Shown here: piece by piece, positions 56,079 to 64,000 of the stretch
How positions within the stretch are numbered: position 1 is the stretch's first letter
Layout: every line of letters begins with the position of its first letter
Origin: an uncultured Clostridium sp.
GTDB lineage: Bacteria > Bacillota > Clostridia > Clostridiales > Clostridiaceae
Assembly (NCBI GenBank): GCA_937927335.1
Contig: CALBDU010000035.1
Coordinates: forward strand, 62,001-126,000
DNA length: 64,000 nt
Reading direction: 5' to 3'
The notes under the pieces: generated by a model
Told to the model about the DNA's origin: nothing
Seen by the model: only the letters and a program-made list of their open reading frames with translations
Databases searched by the model: none
Position numbers and translations under genes: made by a program

Positions 56079-57515
56079 ATGCTTTTATTTTCGAACCACT
56101 GGGTTACCTGGCTGTTCATAACAAATGCCCTTGTATCTATATTTGTCATAATACTGGAAAGGCGCAATCCGGAAAAGACCATTGCCTGGCTGCTGATTTT
56201 TATCGCCCTTCCTCCTATTGGTCTGTTTTTATATATCTTCTTAGGCAGGAACTGGAAGAAACATAAGCTAAACGACAATACAAATATAAATATTGATGAA
56301 TTGGTTTTTCATGCCATGAAGAATGTTACAGATTATGAATATTACTCCCTCATAGAGCTTCTTTCCAAGAACAGCGAGTCTCCCCTCTTCAATGACAATT
56401 CCATTGAAATTTTCCGGGACGGCTCTGAAAAGTTCCAGATGCTAAAAGAAGAACTTCTTAAGGCTGTACATCATATACATCTGGAATATTACATAGTAAA
56501 AAACGACATTATTGGCAACGAAATTAAAAACATACTAATGGCCAAGGCAAAGGAAGGAGTCCAGGTCAGATTTATCATAGACCGGGTTGGCTCAATAAAG
56601 CTCCCTCCAAATTATATTGCAGACATGAAGGAAGCTGGTGTAGATGTGGTTCAATACTCCTATTTCCTTGCACCTCTTCTGAAAAGAATCAACACCCAGA
56701 TAAATTACAGAAACCACAGAAAAATTGCCATAATAGACGGGAAGGTAGGCTTTACCGGAGGCATTAATATTGGAGACGAATACTGCGGCAGGAGCAGATT
56801 TGGCTATTGGCGCGATACCCATATCATGGTGAAGGGTGATTTTGTTCTGGGGCTGCAGGCGGTTTTTCTTGATGATTACCTTACTATAAAAGAAGCAAAC
56901 GGAGAACCCTTTTTCTATGGTGATGATTTTGACAACTTTTTTCCAACCACTGAAAGTTCTGGTGGAAAGCTTATGCAGCTGGTTAAAAGCGGCCCAGACT
57001 CCGAATTTCCTGCCATTATGCAGGCAATTCATAAAATGATAGGCATGGCCAAGGATCACATATATATAACCTCACCTTACTTCATCCCCAGTGAGAGCAT
57101 AATGAATGCTCTCCAAATCGCAGCCTTAAGCGGTATCAAGGTACATATATTATTTCCTGGCACCTATGACCATATACTGGTTTATTATGCTTCCAGGACA
57201 TATTTATCCGAGCTTATCAAATATGGTGCGAGAATTTATTTATATGATCCAAAATCCTTTATTCATGCCAAATGCGTAATAGTGGACGGCAAAATAGCCA
57301 CTGTAGGTACTGCAAATATGGACATTCGCAGCTACGAGCTTAATTATGAAATAAATGCAGTAATTTATGATGAGGAAACAGTGGAAAAACTGGAAAATAT
57401 CTTTTTTGAGGATCTGAAAAAAAGTGAAAGGATAAAGGATACATATTTTGAAACCCAGCCTCTTAGAATCAAACTATTTGAGGCCTTCTGCAGAATATTC
57501 TCATCATTGTTGTAA
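56079..57515 (+). CDS. cls: Cardiolipin synthase
   Basis: A 478-residue phospholipase D-type cardiolipin synthase. Two membrane helices near the N-terminus (about 3-55) precede two HKD motifs: HRKIAIIDGKVGFTGG near 218 and HAKCVIVDGKIATVGT near 398. It joins two phosphatidylglycerols into cardiolipin. Length is typical. GGGAGG precedes the ATG at 56079. Confidence 0.95.
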   Translation: MLLFSNHWVTWLFITNALVSIFVIILERRNPEKTIAWLLIFIALPPIGLFLYIFLGRNWKKHKLNDNTNINIDELVFHAMKNVTDYEYYSLIELLSKNSESPLFNDNSIEIFRDGSEKFQMLKEELLKAVHHIHLEYYIVKNDIIGNEIKNILMAKAKEGVQVRFIIDRVGSIKLPPNYIADMKEAGVDVVQYSYFLAPLLKRINTQINYRNHRKIAIIDGKVGFTGGINIGDEYCGRSRFGYWRDTHIMVKGDFVLGLQAVFLDDYLTIKEANGEPFFYGDDFDNFFPTTESSGGKLMQLVKSGPDSEFPAIMQAIHKMIGMAKDHIYITSPYFIPSESIMNALQIAALSGIKVHILFPGTYDHILVYYASRTYLSELIKYGARIYLYDPKSFIHAKCVIVDGKIATVGTANMDIRSYELNYEINAVIYDEETVEKLENIFFEDLKKSERIKDTYFETQPLRIKLFEAFCRIFSSLL

Positions 57516-57603
57516 CAGAGTAGCACATATTGATAAAACAACCCTGTTTGTGTTATATTAAATATATATTTAACAATATAATTAAAGCATAAAGGGGAAT
57601 ATC

Positions 57604-59592
57604 ATGGCCAAATATAATGAGGTAAATATGAATATTTCAAAAGGCGATATAAAATATCTTAAGCTGCTTTCCAAGCAGTATCCTACAATATCCAGCGCCA
57701 GCACAGAAATAATAAATCTGGAGGCAATACTTAATCTGCCAAAGGGTACTGAACACTTTCTAAGCGATATTCATGGAGAATACCAATCCTTCACACATAT
57801 GCTGAAAAACGCTTCCGGCGTTATAAAGAGAAAAATAGATGACGTATTTGATGATACTCTTTCTGAAGGAGAAAAAACAAGCCTGGCTACATTAATATAT
57901 TATCCAGAGGAAAAGCTGAACCTTATAAAGCAGTCGGTAAAACCCATAAACCAGTGGTACAGGGTAACCCTTTTCCGACTTATTGAGCTGTGCAAATCAG
58001 TATCCTCAAAATATACCAGGTCAAAATTAAGAAAAGCTCTGCCTTCAGACTTTGCCTATGTAATTGAAGAGCTCCTTCAAGAGCAGAGAGACTTGGTGGA
58101 TAAACAGGAATATTATAATGGTATAATTAATGCTATTATTGAAACGGATAGAGCCTGCGAATTTATCATAGTTATATCAAATGTAATTCAACGGCTTGTG
58201 GTAGACAGGCTTCACCTAATAGGAGATATTTATGACAGAGGCCCTGGTGCTGAAATAATTATGGATGCATTGATGTCTCACCATTCTGTGGACATACAGT
58301 GGGGAAACCATGATATTTTGTGGATGGGTGCTGCTGCCGGCTCTGAAGCATGTATTGCAAATGTACTTAGAATCTCACTTAGATATGCCAACCTAGGCAC
58401 CATCGAGGATGGTTACGGCATTAATCTGCTCCCACTGGCTACCTTTGCCATGGAATTTTATACTGATGACCCATGTAAGAGCTTTAAACTGAGAGCCATA
58501 GATAAGGAAATAAACGAAGTGGATCATTCCCTTTTGACAAAAATGCACAAGGCTATTGCCATTATCCAGTTTAAGCTGGAAGGCCATATTCTCAAAAATC
58601 ATCCTGAGTATGGCATGGATGATCAGCTGCTCCTTGATAAAATTGATTTTGAAAACTATACAATAGGCCTGGATGGAAATGTATACGAACTTAATGACCG
58701 GTACTTTCCAACTATAGACCCGGCAAATCCCTATGAGCTTACTCCAAGGGAACTGGAGGTTATCCAGAAGCTTAAATATTCCTTCATAAAAAGCGATAAA
58801 CTTCAAAAGCATATAAAGTTTTTTTATAATAACGGAAGCATGTATACCATATTTAACTCAAACCTGCTGTACCACGGCTGCATACCGTTAAATAAGGATG
58901 GCTCCTTTATGAAAATCACCGTGGACGATATGGAATACTCCGGAAAGGCATTAATGGATAAATTCGATCGTTATGCCAGGGAAGCCTTTTTCATGAGCGA
59001 GGAGTCCCCTGCCAAAAAAGACGGACTGGATATGATGTGGTACCTATGGTGCGGTCCATGCTCTCCTCTTTTTGGTAAATATAGAATGACCACTTTTGAA
59101 AGATATTTTATTAATGATAAAAAGACACACTTTGAAGAAAAAAACAGCTACTACAGCTACAGAGACAGTGAAGAGGTGTTTAACAATATTCTAAGGGAAT
59201 TTGATCTGAACCCGGATTTTTCCCATGTTATAAACGGTCATATACCTGTAAAAACAAAGGAAGGTGAAAGCCCTATAAAGGCTAATGGCAAGCTTTTGGT
59301 TATTGACGGCGGCTTCTGCAGGGCTTATCAGCCTGAAACAGGAATTGCAGGCTACACGTTGATATACAATTCCTACGGGTTGCTGCTGACCTCCCATGAG
59401 CCCTTTGAAAGTATAAAAAAGGCTATTGAAGAGGAGGAGGATATATTATCCTCTACTGTAATTCTGGAAAGCTCAGCCTCCAGGAAAAGAGTTGCTGATA
59501 CAGATGTAGGCACTGAACTGAAGCACCAGATAAAAACCCTGAAAATGCTGCTCACAGCCTACAGGGAGGGCTTAATAAACGAAGATGATTAA
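57604..59592 (+). CDS. fbp: Fructose-1,6-bisphosphatase, class III
   Basis: A 662-residue Firmicute-type class III FBPase of gluconeogenesis. Metallophosphatase motifs are FLSDIHGEYQSF near residue 55, GDIYDRGPGAE near 204, WGNHDILWMGAAAG near 230 and the C-terminal NGHIPVKTKEGE and IDGGFCRAYQ. The length matches the family. It is preceded by an AAGGGGAA ribosome binding site and ends at a strong terminator. Restricted mainly to Bacillota, it supports the taxonomic placement. Confidence 0.96.
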   Translation: MAKYNEVNMNISKGDIKYLKLLSKQYPTISSASTEIINLEAILNLPKGTEHFLSDIHGEYQSFTHMLKNASGVIKRKIDDVFDDTLSEGEKTSLATLIYYPEEKLNLIKQSVKPINQWYRVTLFRLIELCKSVSSKYTRSKLRKALPSDFAYVIEELLQEQRDLVDKQEYYNGIINAIIETDRACEFIIVISNVIQRLVVDRLHLIGDIYDRGPGAEIIMDALMSHHSVDIQWGNHDILWMGAAAGSEACIANVLRISLRYANLGTIEDGYGINLLPLATFAMEFYTDDPCKSFKLRAIDKEINEVDHSLLTKMHKAIAIIQFKLEGHILKNHPEYGMDDQLLLDKIDFENYTIGLDGNVYELNDRYFPTIDPANPYELTPRELEVIQKLKYSFIKSDKLQKHIKFFYNNGSMYTIFNSNLLYHGCIPLNKDGSFMKITVDDMEYSGKALMDKFDRYAREAFFMSEESPAKKDGLDMMWYLWCGPCSPLFGKYRMTTFERYFINDKKTHFEEKNSYYSYRDSEEVFNNILREFDLNPDFSHVINGHIPVKTKEGESPIKANGKLLVIDGGFCRAYQPETGIAGYTLIYNSYGLLLTSHEPFESIKKAIEEEEDILSSTVILESSASRKRVADTDVGTELKHQIKTLKMLLTAYREGLINEDD

Positions 59593-59593
59593 A

Positions 59594-59630
59594 AAAAGTG
59601 ATGTAAAGGGCTCCTTTACATCACTTTTCA
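59594..59630. terminator. Bidirectional terminator after fbp
   Basis: AAAAGTGATGTAAAGG (59594-59609) pairs perfectly with CCTTTACATCACTTTT (59613-59628). The stop codon of the L,D-transpeptidase gene (59621-59623) lies in the right arm. Confidence 0.88.
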
Positions 59631-60265
59631 ATTTCCACAGGGGTATTTAATACAATATATTCCTTCAATATTTTCATATCATCATTGCTAAGGGCTATAC
59701 AGCCGTAGGTCCAGTCTATAGAATTACCGCCTCCGTGAATGCCCACTGCACCTCCAAGGGCTGTGTTCCATGGGGGCTGTTTTTTATTTTTAACCGCTTG
59801 TACAATACTGTTATATTCCGTCTGGTTAATAAGCCCCTGCTGCAAACCACGTTTTGCATCATCTTCATTGGGGTAGCTCAGGCCCATAAAGAAATAGTAT
59901 TTCGTCTGGCTGTTAAGACTGCAGACATAATATTTACCCTGAGGGGTTTTACTGTCACCTTCTTTTTCCTTTATTCCTTCTGGCGCTCTGCCAAGGCCAA
60001 TTTTAAACCTGCCCATAAGCTTGTTGTCTCCGTATAGTTCCAGTATTCTCTTTCCCTTATATATCTTTATGGATGTATTTACAGGGATTGCATTGGGCTT
60101 TGTAAAAAACAGCTTCTCTTCCGTTTGCTGTTTTAAAGCTGCCTGGGCAGCCTGCTGCAAATGCTTGTCTACTTGTTTTTTTATAGAATATCCTGAAAAC
60201 AATAATATGAATAATATGCCTAATACAAGAAATAGCAGCGGTTTTTTTAAATATCCCCTTTTCAT
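59621..60265 (-). CDS. L,D-transpeptidase (YkuD domain)
   Basis: A 214-residue protein with one N-terminal membrane anchor (about 10-26) and a YkuD catalytic domain. The active-site motif IHGGGNSIDWTYGCIALSND contains the catalytic His and Cys. It makes 3-3 crosslinks in peptidoglycan or anchors proteins to it. The stop codon is in the shared terminator. It starts 12 nt after the DegV gene end, but as the downstream gene of that unit. Confidence 0.93.
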   Translation of the reverse strand: MKRGYLKKPLLFLVLGILFILLFSGYSIKKQVDKHLQQAAQAALKQQTEEKLFFTKPNAIPVNTSIKIYKGKRILELYGDNKLMGRFKIGLGRAPEGIKEKEGDSKTPQGKYYVCSLNSQTKYYFFMGLSYPNEDDAKRGLQQGLINQTEYNSIVQAVKNKKQPPWNTALGGAVGIHGGGNSIDWTYGCIALSNDDMKILKEYIVLNTPVEIEK

Positions 60266-60276
60266 TTAAATCACCA

Positions 60277-61167
60277 TCAGCTTTCATAAATATGTTGCTG
60301 GCGTTCCTTTCCCAAAAAGAACACCGCCATGGCTCCAGGACCACCATAAGTACCTACCACAGGTCCTATGAAATTTATATACACATCTCTCACAGGAACC
60401 TTTTCCTGTATGATTCTTTTAAGCTCCAAAGCCTCTTCCATACAGTCTCCGTGATTAATTGCTATTGTCTGTTCCTCAGGTGCTTCAATTCTTTCAGCAA
60501 TAAAATCAGCAAGCTGTGCCACTGCCTTTTTCCTGCCTCGGATCTTCATTATATTGATTACCTTTCCTTGATGATTCAAGGTTAAAACAGGATTTATATT
60601 AAGCACCCTTCCAATTACTGCAGCAGATGCTGAGATTCTCCCGCCTCTCCTCAGGTGGCTCAGGTCATTAACAATAATAAAAGTATTTAGTCTTTGCACA
60701 TTCATTTCAAGGTAATCCACTATGCTTTCCATGGAATATCCGTTTTCTTTCATTTCTACAGCCTTTATCACCATTAAGCCCTGACCAACTGAAGCTGTAA
60801 GTGCATCAAAAATATATATTTCATTATCCGGGTAATCGTCCTGAATCATCTTTTTTGCAATATATGCACAATTATAGGTCCCGCTCAATCCTGAGGAAAC
60901 GCAAATGTAAAGTATATCCAGCCCCTTGGACACATATTCCTCAAAAACCTTGTGAAAATCATGGACACTAGGCTGGGAGGTTTTTGGAACCTTCCCATGC
61001 CTCATATAATCATAAAAGCTTTTATAGGAAAGTGACTGGCCAAAATCATCCTTATACTCCAGATCTTCAATCCGGCAGGTCAGGCTCACAAAAGGTATTT
61101 CCTTCTGACTTATATAGTCTGTATCCAGGTCTGAACATGAATCTGTGATAATGATGAAATCCTTCAT
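60277..61167 (-). CDS. DegV-family fatty-acid-binding protein
   Basis: A 296-residue DegV protein. The start IIITDSCSDLD, CVSSGLSGTYN, SLGQ-like SVGQGLMVIKAV and LSHLRRGGRISASAA are the family hallmarks. DegV/FakB proteins present fatty acids to the FakA kinase for incorporation into phospholipid. AAAGGAG lies before the ATG at 61167; the longer frame overlaps the ABC permease gene. Confidence 0.93.
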   Translation of the reverse strand: MKDFIIITDSCSDLDTDYISQKEIPFVSLTCRIEDLEYKDDFGQSLSYKSFYDYMRHGKVPKTSQPSVHDFHKVFEEYVSKGLDILYICVSSGLSGTYNCAYIAKKMIQDDYPDNEIYIFDALTASVGQGLMVIKAVEMKENGYSMESIVDYLEMNVQRLNTFIIVNDLSHLRRGGRISASAAVIGRVLNINPVLTLNHQGKVINIMKIRGRKKAVAQLADFIAERIEAPEEQTIAINHGDCMEEALELKRIIQEKVPVRDVYINFIGPVVGTYGGPGAMAVFFLGKERQQHIYES

Positions 61168-61180
61168 AATATTATCTCCT

Positions 61181-62851
61181 TTAAACATCCATTTCCCTTA
61201 ATTTTCTAACGCAGTAACCAGCTATTATTTTATATAATGTAAGGTCAATTATACCAAATATCGCAACAAGTTCAATAGCAAGAGTGAATATACCAGGGTG
61301 AATATACCTTACAAGCAATACTATGGCTGCTCCAACAGCAAAGCTGCCAAATAATGCAAGGATTCCGTTAAGGTTTTGTTTTACGGCCTTCTGCTCCGTA
61401 TCCCAGTTCAGCTTAGGCATGGATACATCTATAATTATGCCTGCCAGGGCACTGAACATTATTCCAGGAGTACTTACAGCCAGGCACAGCAGAACCAACC
61501 CGGGATTTAAGCCTAGCATTATTATGGCAACCGGTACCACCACAGCCATACCTGCAAGGCCCATCAATGCTCCTGAAAAAGCCTTTCCCATAAGCTGTGT
61601 TTTATAATCCACTGGAATATACTTTATAAAAAAAATATTCTGCCCTTCCCTGGATATTGCTGTGGAGGTAATCATGTTTGATGCAGTGATAAATATGGCT
61701 GCGGCAAAGGCTGAAGCTGCTACCATGGGTTCTGCGCTGCTGCCTTTGATATATGGAAGCAAGGTTCGCAGTCCTTCTGTATTCTTTGGCTGGGCTATTG
61801 CCGGGAGAATTAAAAACACCGGCCACAAAAAATTCATTAGGATACAGTTTAAAAAGTACACCGGACTTCTGAAAAGCAGTTTAAGTTCTTTTACCATGTA
61901 TGAATACACTGCCGGTCTATTTTTTGTTTTCTCATTAAATTCCCTGACTCCCAAATTTCTTCTTTTTGAAGCTGTTTCTGAAACACCGATAACTCCTTTG
62001 AAATAAAGGAGTTTCCCAAGAATTATAAAAACCCCATAGCACAAGGCTGTTATTCCAAGGAAGCTAATTAAATAAAGGGCACCTGCTAACATTGAAGAAT
62101 CCACCAGGGCATATACTGCTGTCTTAGTGGCAGGCAGGAGGCTGGATATGGTTCCTATGAGAGAATTATTGCCTTGCTTTAAAACTTCCATTATTTTTTC
62201 AGGATTATTCATGGTCACAGTGAACCTTTGCATATATATATTGGCCCCGAGAGCTATAGCCATGGCAAAAACTCCGCCCATTATTCTGAACAAATCCTTA
62301 TTTTTAGCTATGTTTGTAAACCTCATTATAACCATAACTATAGCCGATGCAGCTGCAAGGGGTATCACAGGCAGAGTAAGAAAAACAATGAGGCTGTATA
62401 GATAAAAAATAGCCTGCCCCCCGCTTTTGTACCCGTAAGCAGCTATTACAGGTACTAATATAAAAGCCTCAGTGATATATTCATATGCCAATACTACTGC
62501 AAATTTTGCACTTAAAATCTGTTCGGGCCTAAGGGGCAGCGGAAGCAGGTTTTCAATATCCCTGGAAAAATAAAAGGTGTTTATGGTATATATAATTCCA
62601 AAAAAGAAGATGGTTATTACTGCTATGAAAAGGGCCAGTGCTATTATAACCCCCTGTTGGTTTATTGTTTTCAATGCAGAATATGCAGCTGCCGTCATAC
62701 TGAAAATGCCTGAAATCATTGGCAGAAAAGCTAAGATTATAATGACAGTTATTAAAACAGATTTCCTGAGTTTTTTCCTTCCACCCTTTGATGTACCTGT
62801 ATCGCTGCCGTTTTTTAATAAGATTTTTGCAAGGATAAAAGTTTTATTCAT
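61181..62851 (-). CDS. ABC-type export permease (large ABC-2-like)
   Basis: A 556-residue membrane protein with about 12 hydrophobic helices, a large loop with the segment NRPAVYSYMVKELKLLFRSP near residue 310, and the usual ABC-2 ordering. It overlaps the ATPase gene by 8 nt and forms an exporter with it. The substrate is unknown. This family of large permeases with a single ATPase is common in Bacillota. Confidence 0.9.
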   Translation of the reverse strand: MNKTFILAKILLKNGSDTGTSKGGRKKLRKSVLITVIIILAFLPMISGIFSMTAAAYSALKTINQQGVIIALALFIAVITIFFFGIIYTINTFYFSRDIENLLPLPLRPEQILSAKFAVVLAYEYITEAFILVPVIAAYGYKSGGQAIFYLYSLIVFLTLPVIPLAAASAIVMVIMRFTNIAKNKDLFRIMGGVFAMAIALGANIYMQRFTVTMNNPEKIMEVLKQGNNSLIGTISSLLPATKTAVYALVDSSMLAGALYLISFLGITALCYGVFIILGKLLYFKGVIGVSETASKRRNLGVREFNEKTKNRPAVYSYMVKELKLLFRSPVYFLNCILMNFLWPVFLILPAIAQPKNTEGLRTLLPYIKGSSAEPMVAASAFAAAIFITASNMITSTAISREGQNIFFIKYIPVDYKTQLMGKAFSGALMGLAGMAVVVPVAIIMLGLNPGLVLLCLAVSTPGIMFSALAGIIIDVSMPKLNWDTEQKAVKQNLNGILALFGSFAVGAAIVLLVRYIHPGIFTLAIELVAIFGIIDLTLYKIIAGYCVRKLREMDV

Positions 62852-63569
62852 CTTCAGTCATCTCCAAAAACATTCTTTCCAATGATGAATTTTCTTTAAA
62901 ATGGTTTCTCATTTCATTAAGGGTTCCGGTAAAAATAATTTTCCCTTTATTAATAACAGCTACCCTGTCACATATTCTTTCAGCGACCTCCAGGATATGG
63001 GTGGAAAAGAAAACTGTATTGCCTTTTTCAGCATGGTTCCTCATCATTTCCTTAAGGCTATAGGAGGATTTCGGGTCCAAGCCTGTCATTGGCTCATCAA
63101 GTATCCATACTGAAGGATTATGTACAAGGGCCCCCATAATGATAATTTTCTGTCTCATGCCGTGGGAATAGCTCTGTATTTGATCTCCCATGGCATTTTC
63201 CATTTCAAACCTGGCGCTGAGCTGCTGTATTCTTTCCAGCCTCAGCCCTCTTGGCACCTGATACATATCAGATATAAAATTCAGATACTCAATACCCTTC
63301 AGCCTTAAGAACATATCCGGGCTATCTGGTACAAACCCAAACTGTTTTTTTGCTTCCAATGGACTATCCTTGATATTGACGCCATTAATTTCAATACTGC
63401 CTGAATCGGCATTTAAAATACCTGTTATAAGCTTTATAGTAGTGGTTTTTCCCGCCCCATTGGGGCCTAAAAAACCGAATACCTCTCCATTTTTTATGGA
63501 AATGCTGATATTGTCTACAGCCTTGTTGCTGCCTCCATATGTCTTGCTGACATTTAAAAGTTCTATCAT
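62844..63569 (-). CDS. ABC transporter ATP-binding protein
   Basis: A 241-residue ATPase. Walker A is GPNGAGKTT near residue 37, the signature YSHGMRQKI near 134 and Walker B VWILDEPMTGLDPK near 154, typical of ABC-2 drug, antibiotic or lipid exporters. It is translationally coupled to the permease at 61181-62851. GGAGGTGG lies before the ATG. Confidence 0.94.
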   Translation of the reverse strand: MIELLNVSKTYGGSNKAVDNISISIKNGEVFGFLGPNGAGKTTTIKLITGILNADSGSIEINGVNIKDSPLEAKKQFGFVPDSPDMFLRLKGIEYLNFISDMYQVPRGLRLERIQQLSARFEMENAMGDQIQSYSHGMRQKIIIMGALVHNPSVWILDEPMTGLDPKSSYSLKEMMRNHAEKGNTVFFSTHILEVAERICDRVAVINKGKIIFTGTLNEMRNHFKENSSLERMFLEMTEDE

Positions 63570-63630
63570 AAGCCCACCTCCAAATTTTGGATAAATAAAA
63601 CAGCCGGCACTACTGCGCCGACTTTAATTA

Positions 63631-63675
63631 TTATTTATCTACATTGTGACAGAATAATGCAATCCGCTTAAACAT
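63631..63675 (-). CDS. Possible 14-residue leader peptide
   Basis: ATG at 63675-63673 follows GGAGG by 7 nt and encodes MFKRIALFCHNVDK before TAA. It lies between the histidine kinase end and the ABC ATPase, 62 nt upstream of the latter. A small hairpin (AGTCGGC with GCCGGCT) follows. It may be a leader peptide or chance. Confidence 0.25.
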   Translation of the reverse strand: MFKRIALFCHNVDK

Positions 63676-63740
63676 AATTATTCCTCCATAAAAATGTTCT
63701 TAAAGTAATAATAAAACAAAAACCTGATAAAATCCAGTGG

Positions 63741-64000
63741 TTACACATATATATCTGAAAATTCAATTTTTACCCTTTCGATTTTATCCTCATGGGTTTC
63801 AGAAATACTCTCCTCTTTTATGTTAATATTCTCCGCTGCCATCACGGGCAAAGTAACAATGAACTCTGAGCCTTTGCCAGGCTCACTTCTTACGGTTATC
63901 TCACCTTTATGCATATCAACAAGGGATTTAACCAGGGATAAGCCTATGCCGCTGCCCTCATTTTCTCTGGTAAAGGACTTATCCAGTTGTACAAACCTTT
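63741..64000 (-). CDS. Sensor histidine kinase, C-terminal part
   Basis: The gene continues beyond the right edge; about 85 C-terminal residues are visible up to TAA at 63743-63741. They include the ATP-binding G2 box GSGIGLSLVKSLVDMHKGEI and the following GKGSEFIVTLPV, the end of a HATPase domain. A charged tail of about 35 residues follows. A response regulator, if present, lies outside the window. Confidence 0.88.
   Translation of the reverse strand, partial: RFVQLDKSFTRENEGSGIGLSLVKSLVDMHKGEITVRSEPGKGSEFIVTLPVMAAENINIKEESISETHEDKIERVKIEFSDIYV

Overview
The window reads as chromosomal DNA of a spore-forming anaerobic clostridium (Bacillota). Supporting this are AT-rich intergenic DNA with strong GGAGG ribosome binding sites, short spacing between genes, an alpha/beta-type spore DNA-binding protein, a SigI/RsgI pair, class III fructose bisphosphatase, a BirA-regulated bioY, and tungsten-type aldehyde oxidoreductases. 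No rRNA, tRNA, CRISPR array, phage or complete insertion sequence was seen.

Left end (1-6.7 kb): the end of a GntR/YtrA-type regulator with a palindromic operator; a cysteine desulfidase-type gene with a textbook sigma-54 promoter next to its likely sigma-54 activator; an orphan amino-acid binding lipoprotein; and an hgcA-hgcB pair, the genes of mercury methylation. hgcB is the most interesting gene here. Its reading frame is interrupted by one UGA exactly where the family has its conserved lone cysteine. The HgcB C-terminus continues intact beyond it to a TAA, and a SECIS-like hairpin sits 22 nt after the UGA. A selenocysteine-containing HgcB is the best explanation.

6.7-8.3 kb: a gene-poor island with about 16 degenerate 21-22 bp tandem repeats and two direct copies of a short element with terminal inverted repeats. 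A third, diverged copy lies near 29.6 kb.

8.3-11.8 kb: PHP phosphoesterase, an orphan ABC ATPase, a small membrane protein, a cupin and an AI-2E-type exporter.

11.8-28.2 kb: a 16-kb tungsten/molybdenum cofactor and aldehyde oxidoreductase (AOR) island on the minus strand. In transcription order: a sigma-54 activator, AOR2 behind a -24/-12 promoter, MoaD, a ThiF/MoeB-type adenylyltransferase, MogA, a structured leader with a terminator, a ferredoxin subunit, AOR1, a second MoaD, NuoE-, NuoF- and NuoG-like subunits, a Moco-type riboswitch with terminator, MoeA, a MoeA-PBP fusion, MoaA, MoaC and a MOSC protein. The NuoEFG-like set resembles HydABC without its hydrogenase domain, which suggests aldehyde oxidation coupled to NAD and ferredoxin.

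28.4-38.4 kb: a secreted coiled-coil protein, sigI-rsgI, a soluble MCP-like protein, a HAD phosphatase, birA and bioY, a cysteine-rich pentapeptide-repeat protein, dipeptidase, sortase and isoaspartyl dipeptidase. 38.4-64 kb: mostly housekeeping and accessory genes (proC, asparaginase, SIR2-like protein, Ste24-type protease, HNH nuclease, SASP, LysR, serine biosynthesis genes with DUF1015, apbE, cardiolipin synthase, fbp, L,D-transpeptidase, DegV, an ABC exporter), ending in a partial histidine kinase. Intrinsic terminators separate most units and are listed individually.
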